Assembly: GCA_009746045.1 (NCBI GenBank)
Contig: RPFO01000034.1
Span: 829,240-893,239 of the forward strand
Source of the DNA: Mesostigma viride
Taxonomy: Eukaryota; Streptophyta; Mesostigmatophyceae; Mesostigmatales; Mesostigmataceae
DNA length: 64,000 nucleotides
Direction of reading: 5' to 3'
Program-made: the position numbers and the translations under genes
Part shown: positions 1 through 11,700 of the stretch, in pieces
Layout: each line of letters begins with the position of its first letter
How positions within the stretch are numbered: the stretch's first letter is position 1
The notes under the pieces: generated by a model
Databases searched by the model: none
The model's input: only the letters and a program-made list of their open reading frames with translations
What the model was told of the DNA's origin: nothing

Positions 1-2
1 TT

Positions 3-1337
3 CTGTGGTTTTGCGCTCACCCTCGCGTCGTTCACTGGCTCCGGGGCGCTCTTCCGTCTCAGGTCCGGCTGGCCGCCGAGGGCCACGACGAACGCATCCA
101 GTCGGCCTTGGCGCAGCTGGTCCCGGGCCCCGACCTCCCGCCACATGCTATTCGCATTGCCTCCCTGCCTGCACGGATGGGTGGCTGCGGTCTGACTCGT
201 GCCGCCCGGCTGGCCCCAGCAGCCTTTTTGGGCTCCGTCGCTCAGTCGTGGGCGGAAAGCTGCCGGCTCCTGCCCCTTTTGGCAACGGCAGCGCCTGACC
301 TCCTGGACCCCAGCAGCCCTTTGCCCTTCGTCACCGCCATCCAGGAGGCCTATGCTGAGATCCAGCAGGCCTGTTCTCCCGTCCGTGCCGCTCAGGCGGT
401 ACAGCGCCACCTCCCTCGCGGCACTCCCTCGGTCGCCTCCGTTCAATCTCCCGCCGCATTCCCTGCTCGCGTCATCGATAAACACCAGAAAACCTACGCG
501 GGTATTCTGCACACGGCTGATTGGATTGCTCTTTTCGCGGACCTCAACGCCCAGGGACGTGCGTGGCTGTTCTCGCTTTCCTTGCGGAGTGTGGGCTCGG
601 CGTACCTTCGTGCTCTTCCCATGGCCCCCCCATTCGCCTTGGCTCCCAGCCACTACTCGGTGGCGCTCCGGCACCAGCTATTTGCCCCGCAGCCTCTTGT
701 TCCGGCCGGGCGGCCTTGTGGTAGCTGTGGGCAGCCGCTGGATCCCACGGGGACTCACTACCTTGCCTGCATGGGGGGCCAACAGAATCAGAATTGGTAT
801 TTGTATTTGCACACTGTCCTCCTGACGGTGGTGCTCGCCATGATTCGGTCGGTTTTCCCCCACGCGAACATCCGGTCCGAGGATGCGGATGGCGCTGCCT
901 TCTATTCCCCCAACCACCGGCCTGACATCGTGGTGCTGGACTTTGAGGGGGGTGGCCGGCATCTGCTTATTGACGTTTCGGTGGCGCGGCCCTTGGCTCT
1001 TAGCCACGTGGCTGGGGCCTCCCTCACGGCAGGTTACACGGCGGACCGGGCGGAGCGGGCCAAGCTCCTGGCCTACGGCGACGTCGGGCACCATCGTGTG
1101 GTGCCCTTTGTCCTGGAGGAGTTTGGGGCCATGGGGCCCCTGACCTCCGCCTTCTTCAAGGAGTGTTGCCGGCTCCGGGAGGACCGGCTGGACCTGGAGG
1201 GCCAGCGGGCCCCATGGTCGGCGCGGACCTGGACGTCATATTGGCGTCAGCGCTTGTCGGTGGCGCTGACTCGGGCCATGGCGGACATCATGCTCCGCCG
1301 TACGCGGGCTGATTTTGCGGTGCAGCAGGGCTATTAG
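3..1337 (+). CDS. C-terminal part of an RLE-type non-LTR retrotransposon polyprotein (5' end outside window)
   Basis: The frame is open from the window edge to a TAG at 1335-1337, so the reverse transcriptase proper lies upstream of the window. The C-terminal third carries a CCHC-type knuckle (CGSCGQPLDPTGTHYLAC, near 714-767) followed by RPDIVVLDF and, 15 residues after the RPD, an aspartate in LLIDVSVA. The order CCHC, then R/K-PD, then D/E is that of the restriction-like endonuclease of R2/NeSL-type LINEs, which nicks target DNA for target-primed reverse transcription. The N-terminal half (LPARMGGCGLTRAARLAP) looks like the post-RT region of such proteins. Seen: the motifs and their order. 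Inferred: clade. It could also be the RLE of a dual-endonuclease element of the Dualen type; the upstream RT would decide. Confidence 0.72.
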   Translation: MWFCAHPRVVHWLRGALPSQVRLAAEGHDERIQSALAQLVPGPDLPPHAIRIASLPARMGGCGLTRAARLAPAAFLGSVAQSWAESCRLLPLLATAAPDLLDPSSPLPFVTAIQEAYAEIQQACSPVRAAQAVQRHLPRGTPSVASVQSPAAFPARVIDKHQKTYAGILHTADWIALFADLNAQGRAWLFSLSLRSVGSAYLRALPMAPPFALAPSHYSVALRHQLFAPQPLVPAGRPCGSCGQPLDPTGTHYLACMGGQQNQNWYLYLHTVLLTVVLAMIRSVFPHANIRSEDADGAAFYSPNHRPDIVVLDFEGGGRHLLIDVSVARPLALSHVAGASLTAGYTADRAERAKLLAYGDVGHHRVVPFVLEEFGAMGPLTSAFFKECCRLREDRLDLEGQRAPWSARTWTSYWRQRLSVALTRAMADIMLRRTRADFAVQQGY

Positions 1338-1450
1338 GTTCCTCCCGTTAGGCGTTTCCATTGGTCTTATCGTAGTATAGAGCTTTGACATGGCTCTGTA
1401 TATAGGTTTATAGCTGGGCGTTTGCTTTGGTTTGAGTGATTTCACTCTGC

Positions 1451-1455
1451 TGTAA
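1451..1455 (+). terminator. Candidate TGTAA polyadenylation signal of the RLE LINE
   Basis: TGTAA, the usual green-algal poly(A) signal, lies about 115 bp after the LINE stop codon in an AT-rich tail. The pentamer is short and could occur by chance. Confidence 0.35.
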
Positions 1456-1562
1456 GTAATTATATTTTTAATATATGTTTTCACATGGACCTCATGAAAT
1501 CACATCATCCCATGGCACGCATTTCTGCATTCACATGTGCTGTTTTCTGCTCCAGTTCAGCC

Positions 1563-1805
1563 TCAGTCATGAGGCTCCGCGCTATCGCTGTCCACCCGAA
1601 TAGGGCGTTGCTGCTGCTCCTCGTTATTTCGGTCGTGTACCACTTTCTCAATGAGGGAGTCATCATCCAAGTAATTGTTGCGCGGAGGGCGACGCACCTC
1701 ATCGAGGATGGCGTCCATGACTATAACAGCGCTAATCGCTCTATGGCACGTGCAATCACATGCAGTGAGTGAGTCATACAGGCTGGGCCAACGGGACTGG
1801 CACGT
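1563..1805 (-). pseudogene. Possible transposase C-terminal fragment
   Basis: A minus-strand frame open for about 80 codons reads SRWPSLYDSL, then AVIVMDAILDEV, then an acidic tail ending SDSAEPHD and a TGA at 1563-1565. The spacing of an R-W pair followed by a hydrophobic helix ending in an I-L pair recalls the C-terminus of DDE_Tnp_4 (PIF/Harbinger) transposases, where a helix such as ACCVLHNFL occupies this place. The catalytic DDE core is not present, and a stop codon lies immediately upstream. Treat as a possible relic; the family assignment is weak. Confidence 0.25.
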
Positions 1806-2035
1806 TTAACAGCCTAGGTAGCTTGAAACTTCAAAAGCTGACTGGGAATAGGAGGGCCCAAAGAGGTGACAGATTCAGAGGCAGACAGGTTGTTCACAGG
1901 ACGAACATGCACATCAGGCAAACCAGTCACTGACTCCACCGCTGGACGTAGTCCTGGGGGCTCCACTAGTTTTTTGGCAACTCAGGGGGGTGGTCTGAAG
2001 ACGAGCCCCCGACTGCCGGAAGCTGCACCTGCTGC

Positions 2036-3601
2036 TCATCTGGACCATCCTCCTCCCCCTCTCCAGTGACCGTCCTCCTCAGCTAGAAGATGCCAAAGGG
2101 CGTTGACCATCCTCCTCCTGTCTTGCCTGCTGAAGGTCTTCGGTTGGAAGGGTCCCCTGCCCGACGTCTGAAAGTTGGGCTTGAACCCAGGCTGCATCCT
2201 GTGGTCGCTCTGGTTCACCCGTGGAGGTAAACTGGGTGGCCTGGTGAAGGGCAGCACTCCCTGGGGACCTTTGGTGTCGACAGGAAACTGGTCTCGTTTG
2301 GGGCAATCCCGTGCAAAGTGCCCAAGCTGGCCACAGGTGAAACAGGCCCCCTTGGACTGCTCCAGGGCATGAAGTTCCTCCACCACAGCATTCAGCTGGT
2401 TCAGGGGCTTCTTGACAGAAGATTCTTGGTTGCCTGCAGTGGGCTCCCACTTGAGGGAAAAGTCGGGTACACGACACAGCGTGAGGGCATAGGACAGCAC
2501 TGTATCCCACTTCCACTCGACATAGTCGTAGGGGGAGAAGTGCTTGTCAATATCGATCCACCCTGACTTGAGGGGAGAGCCCATGAAGAAACCTGTGAAG
2601 ACCCTCAGCGTCAGAACACTGGGGGATTTTGGCCCTTAGGTTGGTAAACGTTTCCACGTATTGTGGTACTGTCGATCAGACCCGCCTGTGTACAGTTGGC
2701 TAAAGCATCCCGGTCCACTGACGGAGCTGGCCCTGGGGAAGTAAGAAGCGTCGAAAGGAAAGCATGAGGGATGGTAAATCCTTGCAAGTATTACCTGCTG
2801 TGGAACGTAAAAACTCGTCAAACCTGTCAGCTGCACTGTCGCTCATTCGCTGACGAACCATTTTCTTCTGGATATCCAGGGAAAGTCGTTCTTCCGCTGT
2901 CTTGCCGTAATTGGCGAAATGGATAGCGAACACATCCTGGAATCGAGTAGAGAAATGATCGAAACTGCGGTGAGTAAGATTAACTATAAGCGATAGCTTC
3001 ATGTCTACAGATTCAATTTTTGGAAATGGTGGAGCAGCCTGAACCTTGATGCGGCGGCAGGGTGACGGTCACAGGGACGTCGCTGGCGGGCGTGGTGCAT
3101 GAAGGTGACCGAGGTCGTCTGCGTGGGGTCCTGCCTCTCACAATCCTGCGGCTCATTCCTCGTAGTAACTGCGGCGTGATAACGTAGAACCCCTCTGTCA
3201 CCCAACCTAGGAGCCTCTCTCCCCACTCCAGCAACCAGGTCACGCATGGCCGCCTCCTCCTCCTCAATTCTCTGACGAAGTCTTCCCACATCCTGTTCCA
3301 CCTCCTCCACCATCTTTCTACACATTGCTGCGTGTTGTTCATCTGGTTGTAGTCTGAGCTTGGCTGCTGAGAGGCGATCTGCTGCTAATCTGGGCCCGAC
3401 CCGTCCTGGCGTGGTAATTGGTATTAACAGGAAAGAAAACTGGTGACTCGGCACCGGAGTTCGCTCGCTTGGAATCCTGGGCGACAGTGACCCTCCTCCT
3501 CGACCCACGCCGGTTAGAGATGGCTCGCCTGGTTGGAAACCGGACGCAATGACAGAAAACTTGGGCCCGACGGACAACGACGCCCGCCTCACTTCAGACA
3601 T
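2036..3601 (-). pseudogene. Degenerate Ty3/gypsy-type gag
   Basis: Reading leftwards, three frames together give a gag-like protein. The N-terminal part (3601-3007) has a coiled-coil-like stretch (RLRQRIEEEEAAMRDLV). The middle (about 2640-2570) reads YVETFTNLRAKI and LHRFLHGLSPQVR, the core of the Retrotrans_gag capsid family. The 3' part (2584-2036) holds a perfect CCHC zinc knuckle, CFTCGQLGHFARDC, for RNA binding. At least two frameshifts and in-frame stops separate the pieces. No protease, reverse transcriptase or LTR was found beside it, so this is an isolated relic. Its knuckle and flanks differ from those of the chromovirus gag at 30.5 kb, so it belongs to another family. Confidence 0.7.
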
Positions 3602-3981
3602 AGAAGTACGATTGAAATCAAGTTGACGCCGTGGAGTAAGAGTAGTTGTCTCAGCACCTTCCCTAGTAATAGGTTCACGAGATGATGATGGATCTCTTGC
3701 ACCTGGCTGGATCAGTAGGGTGTAAAGGTGCTTGTGTCTTCGAACTACTCATGCTACCACATGAGGTCGCGATCGTCTACCTAGTAGAAACACGGTTACG
3801 GCTGACTTCCAGTGTTAAAGAGCAAGACAGTCACATCAGGGTGTGTCTCTCTCTGTAACACCGTAAGTTTTCCGCAACTCCATGATTCTTCCCGGATGGC
3901 AGACATCTTTTCAACATTGTACTACCTGGAAGGTTATGACCTCAAGAGAAACACCGAAGTAGAGATCCCCCGATACTGGTC
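3602..3981. other. No gene recognised
   Basis: Upstream flank of the broken gag. It may include remnant leader or LTR sequence, but no matching second copy is in the window. Confidence 0.5.
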
Positions 3982-4304
3982 AATGAAATGAAATGAAATG
4001 AAATGAAATGAAATGAAATGAAATGAAATGAAATGAAATGAAATGAAATGAAATGAAATGAAATGAAATGAAATGAAATGAAATGAAATGAAATGAAATG
4101 AAATGAAATGAAATGAAATGAAATGAAATGAAATGAAATGAAATGAAATGAAATGAAATGAAATGAAATGAAATGAAATGAAATGAAATGAAATGAAATG
4201 AAATGAAATGAAATGAAATGAAATGAAATGAAATGAAATGAAATGAAATGAAATGAAATGAAATGAAATGAAATGAAATGAAATGAAATGAAATGAAATG
4301 AAAT
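3982..4304. repeat. (AAATG)n microsatellite, about 64 copies
   Basis: An almost perfect pentanucleotide array. Minus-strand frames read it as FISFH repeats without stops; these ORFs are artefacts of the period. Confidence 0.97.
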
Positions 4305-4420
4305 TATAACATGCCTCCGTTGGGAGATCATGTAGCACATATTCCTTGATGGATGGGTGGGGTGGAAGGAGCCGCGTAATCGAACTAACCTAACTCTAAT
4401 CTAGCTAGTCTAGAAAAGTC
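4303..4420 (+). repeat. Two-module dispersed repeat, copy 1 (order B-A)
   Basis: Module B (ATAACATGCCTCCGTTGGGA and on to about 4344) is followed by module A (GCCGCGTAATCGAACTAACC and flanks, about 4350-4415). Both modules recur at 5766-5890, with A in the same orientation and B inverted. B abuts an AAAT-rich microsatellite in both places. Confidence 0.75.
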
Positions 4421-4429
4421 CTAACTACC

Positions 4430-4757
4430 CTACTCATCAAAACGCCTTCTCCGCTTGGGGGGAGGTGGTTTGCCCACAGGGTCGGGCGTGTGAGCCTTAA
4501 CAATCCTCTTTGCACTGCGTCTTGTTCTGCATGGCGGTCCAAAGAAGGGAGAGAGAGTGGATGCGGTATTCAAACTGGGCTGGGACCAGTAGGTCATCCA
4601 GCAACATCTGTACGTAGTTCGTGACATGTTTCCCTACCTTTATGGCAATGCCCTTGGGGCCAGGCCAGATACCAATGTAACGACTAAAAATGATCATCAA
4701 CATCATCCATAGTCCAAATATGAAAGATCTTTTACCTGGGTTGCTTTCTTGGGTCAC
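4430..4757 (-). pseudogene. Unrecognised coding-like fragment
   Basis: Two overlapping minus-strand frames look coding. One reads KGIAIKVGKHVTNYVQMLLD; the other ends in a proline/lysine-rich basic tail (KPPPPKRRRRFDE) that could be a nuclear localisation signal. A frame change near 4560 would join them. No family is recognised and no flanking exon was found. Confidence 0.25.
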
Positions 4758-5033
4758 AGAACTTCAAGTATCCAGGCAACGTTGAGATGAAGATTCCACA
4801 GTGACGTGATTAGAGGAACCACAACCCCTTGTAGACACAACGACAAGCGTGTGCCCTAGACGCCTTCTGTGGAACTGCAAGTAGTCTAGTACCAAAGGGC
4901 TTTATGAATGGAAAACAAAGACAAGCTTTATTATGTACCACATGTGATGGATCAAAACCAACGTAGCAACAATGGCGACCCCACGTCCCTGATATCGACG
5001 TGCTTGTCGAGCATGAATTAATTAATTAATAGA

Positions 5034-5062
5034 CACGTGACTGCGTCACGTGAGCATAAGTC
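5034..5062. repeat. Palindromic dispersed repeat, copy 1
   Basis: ACACGTGACTGCGTCACG plus GAGCATAAGT, preceded by ATTAAT repeats. The same string occurs at 18,221-18,249, also preceded by TAATTAAT. It may be the end of a small repeat family. Confidence 0.5.
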
Positions 5063-5215
5063 CTCAGCGGGAGGGGAACATGGGATGTCGAGCATGCCTC
5101 AACCTTAGCCTGAAGAGAACCAATCAGAATCATGGAATTCTAAACAAGATCTTCGCATCCATCCTAGTCACACAAAACAGAACAACACCACAAACAGCCT
5201 GGCAGGATCTATGTA

Positions 5216-6293
5216 CAGTCATTCCCGCGTTAAGTTGCGATCGCCCCCTAAAACTTGGCGCCGCAACTTAACGCGGGAACGCAACTTAACGGTAGTGATT
5301 AGGCTAGCAGCCCACCACCTCCTCCTCTGACAGACTTCTATACGGCATTCGACAGCTCTCGTCAAGCCCGATCCAGCTGCAGCGTCAAAGCCGGCCTAAG
5401 TCCATTTTCCAGGCCAGATATTGTGGACAAACTGAAAGGCGGGCTGCAAAACACGCCGTGGGCAGCCACGCAGTGCCTGCGTTTTATAACACAAATGTGT
5501 GTTTAACCCTCTGACTTCGGCTCTTTTTTTGGCGGGTTACTTAATTGCCAGCCGGCTTCACGTTTGACTGTGACAAAACATGGGAACAGTCGTGAGGGAA
5601 GCTTCATTTACTGTCAATGGCCTGCATGTAAACAATAATAACAGCCGCATGGAGGCCACAGGCAGCGAGACTGCCTGTGGCCTCAACAACCTTGTCTTTG
5701 CCCTTCTGCGGTGCATTCGGCATGACTATGGTCAAGTTCGGCATGACTATGGTGGTAATTCCAGGTTGGATGGGTGGTGTGGAGGAAGCCGCGTAATCGA
5801 ACTAACCTAACTCTAAGCTATATCTAGTCTAGAAATGCTTGGAATATGTGCTACATGATCTCCCAACGGAGACATGTTATAATTTAATTTAATTTCATTT
5901 AATTTTTAATGGTGGTAATTTCTGGCAACTGAGATGTCTCAATTACAGATGACCATGCATGGTCGTGGATTCTTATGTACCGCAGCCCGCAGGCTGCAAA
6001 ACTGGATTTGTAAGGTTGCATTCGCGCTTTTCACCTAAGCCAGCAGGCGGGGAAATTTGCGCGCCAGTGGGGCTTGCGTATTTTGCCCCCTAAAATCACG
6101 TAGCGGGTCCGGACTTGGCAAAAAATGGCCTCCTGCGCGGCCAAAAATGGCCTGACACCTACAAATTGAGTCATTACCGCGTTAAGTTGCGATGGCCTCC
6201 ATGCTTAAGTTGCGGTCGCCCCCCAAACTTCGGCGCCGCAACTTAACGCGGGAACGCAACCTTAAGAAACGCAACTTAACGCGGGAATGACTG
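5216..6293. mobile_element. Non-autonomous Tc1/mariner (pogo-like) DNA element, 1,078 bp
   Basis: The left end begins CAGTCATTCCCGCGTTAAGT and the right end is its exact inverse over 24 bp. Both ends are flanked by TA (5214-5215 and 6294-6295), the duplication made by Tc1/mariner transposases. A CAGT start is typical of pogo/Tigger-like elements. Each end also contains internal inverted copies of the TTAAGTTGCG core (about 5229-5295 and 6178-6262), giving strong secondary structure. No transposase ORF is present, so the element would need one supplied in trans. It contains copy 2 of the A/B repeat. Confidence 0.8.
5766..5890. repeat. Two-module dispersed repeat, copy 2 (order A-inverted B)
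   Basis: Same modules as at 4303-4420 with B inverted relative to A. It lies inside the pogo-like element and is followed by an AATTT-rich tract. Confidence 0.75.
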
Positions 6294-8795
6294 TATGAGA
6301 TCCTAGATCTGTAGTAAGCACTAAAGTCCCAAAGGAGCATTTAAGACTTGGTAGTACCAACCAACATACCATAACCCCACGTGGATCAGGCCACGACCAA
6401 TGAGGGCCTCTGACAGTCGGCTGACAAAGCTCAAGTTCCGAGTACCACCGTCTTAGAAATCTCATAACTTTCTCAATACTGATCCAAAAGTCCTCGAATA
6501 AAAGCTAAACGTTCACAATTAATTAATTAATTAATTGATTTTTGCAGACCATGTTTGTAACTTTCGTGCTATTGTTTTTTCTCATGAGATTAGCACCGTA
6601 CTCCGTGGCATGCCCATGCATGCGCATGACACGCAAGTACTACGAGCTTCTATACTAACCTGCAAGGCAGTAGCCAATGACCTAAGTTTTCTCAACAGGG
6701 CGTCGTCTGCACTCGCAGCAGCAACACTTGGGGTAATAAATTAAGTGAGACAATAGTAAAACAGCACCTATGTTATGCCTCCAGCAAAAGCTGAGTCTCA
6801 CAGCCATAAGGCCACAGGTTGTCATCCTTGAATAGATCACAGGCCACCTTCCTACCTCCCGCATGCTCCGCATCCCATTGCGTCAGCAAAAGCTGAGACA
6901 TAGTTGTTACCCATCCCTCCATGTTCTCAGGGTGGCAGAGACTTAGCGCAAGACAGAAAGACTTCATGCACCAGTCTTTGACACGTCTAACTTAGATACT
7001 GCGCCGTGCAGCCTCGAGCTGGTAAACCCAACAGGGTCACGTACAACGCTAGTTTACCATCACCTGGGTGACTCCATGTGCCTGGCAAACCCACTCGAAC
7101 AACGAGCGCAGAGCCTATGTGAGCCCGTCTACAAGTCTGCTGCACTTCTAGTGTTGCAGGTTTGTGTTCCTGCCGATTCGTAAAAGTGGCCAACCTCAGC
7201 CTTAGCACCGAAACGTTGTCCAAGGACACCAGGTCCAGCTGAAAGCGCAGGCCCATGGTGCATGCTTCCTACCGCAACCGTTGCCAGCCCTGTAACACTC
7301 TGGTCTCCCTGTCTTGTGAAGCCTTCAACTGCCGCAACCCTCCACCGACAGTGGCCGGCCAGCCAGCATGATCCTGTTCCTGAGTGCCAGCGCATGATAC
7401 CTTGCAGGAAAGCCCAGTGTCCAGGCCAATCAATGCGAAGGCCGAGACTTAGTGTGCCAGCAGCCATATTGCTGGCAGCAGTGTCGGTAATGCACACGCC
7501 TTCCCTTTGGGCAGACTCATCGTCTCGGCCTCGGTGCTGCCAGCGAGGTGCCTGCTGCCATACTTTGCACACAGGTGTTTGTGTCGGCTCGTGTCGTCAG
7601 GGCTATGATGCTTAGTTGCCACCACCTGCCTCGGTACTACGGCTTCGCGAGGCAGCCCCTTGTAAAGGCGGTAGCATTAGGAAAAAGTTGTATCGGGGGT
7701 GGCAGGCAGCGGTTCGATGCAGGCAGCCGGGTGACAAAGCCATTGTCGGCCGGCGCACAAGAATTGCCCCCATCCACTTGGCCCATGCTGCAGCCGTTGA
7801 TCTCCACGGCCTAAACGGAACGGCCTCCCACCAAAGCAGCGTGCGCTACCCACGGCCCCAGTGACCCCGATCCATGCAGCGCTCTAATGAGCCCTCCTTG
7901 TCTCCCTTACTGCAGCGCTCATGGCAACCCAACAGGACCCCTCACCCGCATGAGGACAATGGTCGGTCTCTCTCATGGCCATGCAGCGATCAGCACAAGG
8001 GCCGACTGTTTTCGATCATGCGAGGGCACGATGCCGCGGGGCATGCCCGAGCGACAGTCGCTGTCCTCCGCTGTGATGGTCATCCGATACCTCCCTCCTC
8101 CCAAATAACCGACACCTCCCTTCTCCCACGCCTCGTGAGGCATCCACGTCAACCCCGGGGATCTCCCGAGTGCCACCTTGACTCCACCAAACGCCAGACT
8201 CCTGGACCAAACGCCAGTGGGGGGGGCAGGGAGGCAGGGAGTGATGGCCATGCGCCGTTGCCCCCCATTATGCTGTCCGAATCTGGTGGGCCCAGGCCCC
8301 ATGGCTGTGCCCAGGCAGTGACCACGGGCCACGGCTGGGCAACGCCAGTTGCATGCATTGCTGCACCCGTTGGACCATTCTCCGCACTTCTTATGCCGCC
8401 GCCATCACCACGAGCCTTGCCGGGAGACGTGACAGGGATGCCCCCCCTCTGCCCTGCACGATGATGCGTGATGACGTTGGAGGGGTCGTGTACTTGCAGC
8501 CGTGACATCCTTGCAGGCCGTCAGCACGGTTTGACACACAGCGCGCACAGTGAGATGTGCAGGGACAGGCAAGGCCGCCTATCCGCAAGTACTTGCATGC
8601 ATGCATGTAGGGACATCACCTCATGGGCCCGACAGAGGCACTTGTGGAAGGGCTCCCCACGCAAGGCGGACGATGCATGGTCACCCAATCGGTAGCATGC
8701 GCCAAGACATGCCATCGCCCAGGAATGAACCAAGACATGCCGTTGCCATGCACGCAAGCACTTTAAACGTTGGTCAGTTTAGCTACCCCAATGCC
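6294..8795. other. No gene recognised
   Basis: Several short ORFs on both strands lack recognisable domains. AT-rich (TTAA)n-like sequence lies near 6520-6540; the rest is GC-rich with GCATGC runs near 8590-8610. The right part probably includes the 3' UTR and downstream flank of the kinase gene. A motif resembling the TD-A-SNMA segment of hAT transposases (near 7460-7490, minus) was too weak to call. Confidence 0.5.
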
Positions 8796-11700
8796 CTACG
8801 GCGTGTCACGGGTGTCCCCATGACCATGACCATGACCGTGACCATATGCCCCATGATGCTGCTGCTGCCCCCCCGCACCCGCACCGCTGGCCCCTCCTGG
8901 GGCCGACCCTGCTGGTGGTGGTGGCGGCGCGGGGGGACTCGTGGCGGTCGCGCCGGCGAGGAAGGGGTGCTGCAGCGCCTCGTGGGCGGTGAGCCGCTCG
9001 ACTGGGTCGTAGCGCAGCAGGCCCGCGATCAGGTCATGGCAGCTGCGCAGCTCGGAGGGGGTTGTGCAGTCGGCGTTGAGCAGCTCCTGGAGGCAGCGGG
9101 GGATGGTAGATATGTGGACACGCAACAGGGGGGGGGGGTAGATATACAGAGATAGCACATGGTCGTTGGGTACATGGTCGAGAAGCTCGCGGTAGATGAG
9201 CAAACAGGATGAATATGATGTGATGGATCTGAGACAGATACAGAAGGCATCGGCCAGGGACATGAACGATGCAATGAGAACACAGACCGGCTAGCTGTAG
9301 ATTGCTTGGGAGCAGCTTAGGAAAGATACTGCAATAAGAAGCACCAAATATACGAGGGCTTAGTTGAATCACAAGATTACCTATCCAAGGAGATTAGATC
9401 AATAGTAAGGTTACTATTAATTCCTGTTGATAGTAAGGCTACTACAAAATGTATACTAGCGGCATACTCGCCAGTGAGACAAGAGAAAAGGATATGGCAG
9501 AATGAAACAACCCAGAGAGGGGCACAGGGGAATGTGACCCCTTAAACAAGGGCTGGCCCTCCCAAAACCCTCAACAACGGCTAGGCGAGGCAGGTGGTAC
9601 CCAGGGAGCGATGGACCATGTGCAGACCTTGTTCACTGTACACATACCCACAGTGCAATGCACCATGCGCAGACAACGTGCCATGGCCGGAACCCTACCC
9701 ACAGCATGCATGCCGCGCTCGCAACCGTAGCCTGGATGCCGTGCATAATGCATCATCCACAGATAACGCGTGCTGTGCTTGCATACGTGCCCACAGCGTG
9801 AATCGATGTTCACGTGCCGCATAGCCATGTCATGTGCAGTGCCGTGACAGCGTGCCGTGCTGGCGCACTTACCCACAGCGTGCCCAGCTTGCGAACCGCG
9901 TGGATGCTGTCGCGCGACGAGGCGCCTTCGGGCCAGTCTAGCTCCCACCGCGCCTTGTGGCTGCCCGCCTTGTGGCGGAAGTACTTGGGCTGGATGTGCC
10001 GGCTGCAAGAAGGAGAACCAGGTCACAAGTAGGGGAATGGGCCGAAGGATGATGTTAGACTAGGGAACCGGAGATTAGGGGAGACGAGCGGCGATAGTGG
10101 GGAGCATACGGGTAGACCCGCGTATGGGGCGATAGTGGGGAGCATACGGGTAGACCCGCGTATGGGGCGATAGTGGGAAGCATACGGGTAGACCCGCGTA
10201 TGGGGCGATAGTGGGGAGCATACGGGTAGACCCGCGTATGCGGCGATAGTAGGAAGCATACGGGTAGACCCGCGTATGGGGCGATAGTGGGGAGCATACG
10301 GGTAGACCCGCGTATGCGGCGATAGTGGGAAGCATACGGGTAGACCCGCGTATGGGGCGATAGTGGGGAGCATACGGGTAGACCCGCGTATGGGGCGATA
10401 GTGGGGAGCATACGGGTAGACCCGCGTATGGGGCGATAGTGGGGAGCATACGGGTAGACCCGCGTATGGGGCGATAGTGGGGAGCCTACGGGTAGACCCG
10501 CGTATGGGGCGATAGTGGGGAGCATACGGGTAGACCCGCGTATGGGGCGATAGTGGGGAGCATACGGGTAGACCCGCGTATGGGGCGATAGTGGGGAGCA
10601 TACGGGTAGACCCGCGTATGGGGCGATAGTGGGGAGCATATGGGGCGTGTATGGAAAGCCCAGCGAGGAACACGTCAACACATTCATGAGTGCGTCGGAT
10701 GGAAGGGTGTACCAAAGACAGAGTGGGAATCACATGGCGCACTGTGATTCGCGAGCATGGCACACATGCTTGCGAACGTGAAAGCGAGCGAGCGCATCAG
10801 GGTTTCGAGCAAGGTACCCGTCCTTTGTCGACGAAAGCTGCCATGCTACGACAACTACAGGGAAAGCGGCCGCTATCAATAACATTGTGGTGGACCCTGC
10901 CGGAGCAGATAGAACATGCCGAGCATATCCGCACAGTTGAAACAGTATTAGGACTACTATGGAAAGACAAGGCCAGGACTCTTTTCCACCAAGGCATCAC
11001 AGGAAACCGGCGGTGAGTTGGGTCCAAACTTTCACAAAAGGGGAGGTGACTTGCAAAGCCGTAGGTGGAAGGAGCGATTGCAGGAAGGCAGCTGCACGAG
11101 GAGCGATCGAGTGATACAATTCGAGCGTAGGACCTCTGGCAGAGCGAAAAAAACAAGAGAGACGAGAGGGGCAGTCGGGACAGAGATGAGACTTTCCTGC
11201 AGCATGCGTGGCCAGAGGTCATGATCCCTCCCATCACGGATCGTCAACAGCAACAGTCAAAGCACCAAACCAGCATCGGCGAGAGTTACGGAGGAGAGAG
11301 AAGGTGCGTGTGTATGTGGCGGGGAGGGGGGATGAATGCCAGAAAGTCAGGGAGGGGTGTGACAGAGGGCAGCAAAAGCCACGTACTCGGCCTTCTCGAT
11401 CATGTGCTGCGGGATGGGCCCCAGTATCCGCTCCATCATTGCCAGGTGCTCCAGGTTCTGGTGCGTCTGGAAGAGCGCCGAGCCCTGCACCCAGGCAAGG
11501 GATGGGTGTGGCGGGGATCCGCCATATCAAGGAAACATGGTCAGGAACCGCGCGTCAAGGATGGTGGTCCTACAGGTTCGCAAGGCAACTCCCTGGGTTG
11601 GGTTGTGAACATGTGGTCAGGGTTCAGACGTGAAGGAAGGCTATGAAGAATCAGATAGCGGGAATCAGGAACATGATCAAATAGGTGGGCTCAGGGCCAG

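Noticed and set aside
3934..4340. FISFH-repeat ORFs
   Set aside because: Artefact of the AAATG microsatellite.
7129..7572. Minus-strand ORF with TDTAASNMAAG resembling a hAT transposase motif
   Set aside because: The following residues lack the C-x-H/zinc and helical pattern expected; too weak without a search.
10091..10642. Regular palindromic repeats considered as a CRISPR array
   Set aside because: There are no unique spacers; the whole 38-bp unit repeats, and it lies in a eukaryotic intron.
10023..10763. ORFs repeating [20 protein letters not shown]
   Set aside because: Frames through the 38-bp intronic minisatellite (three units make 114 bp, so all frames cycle open).
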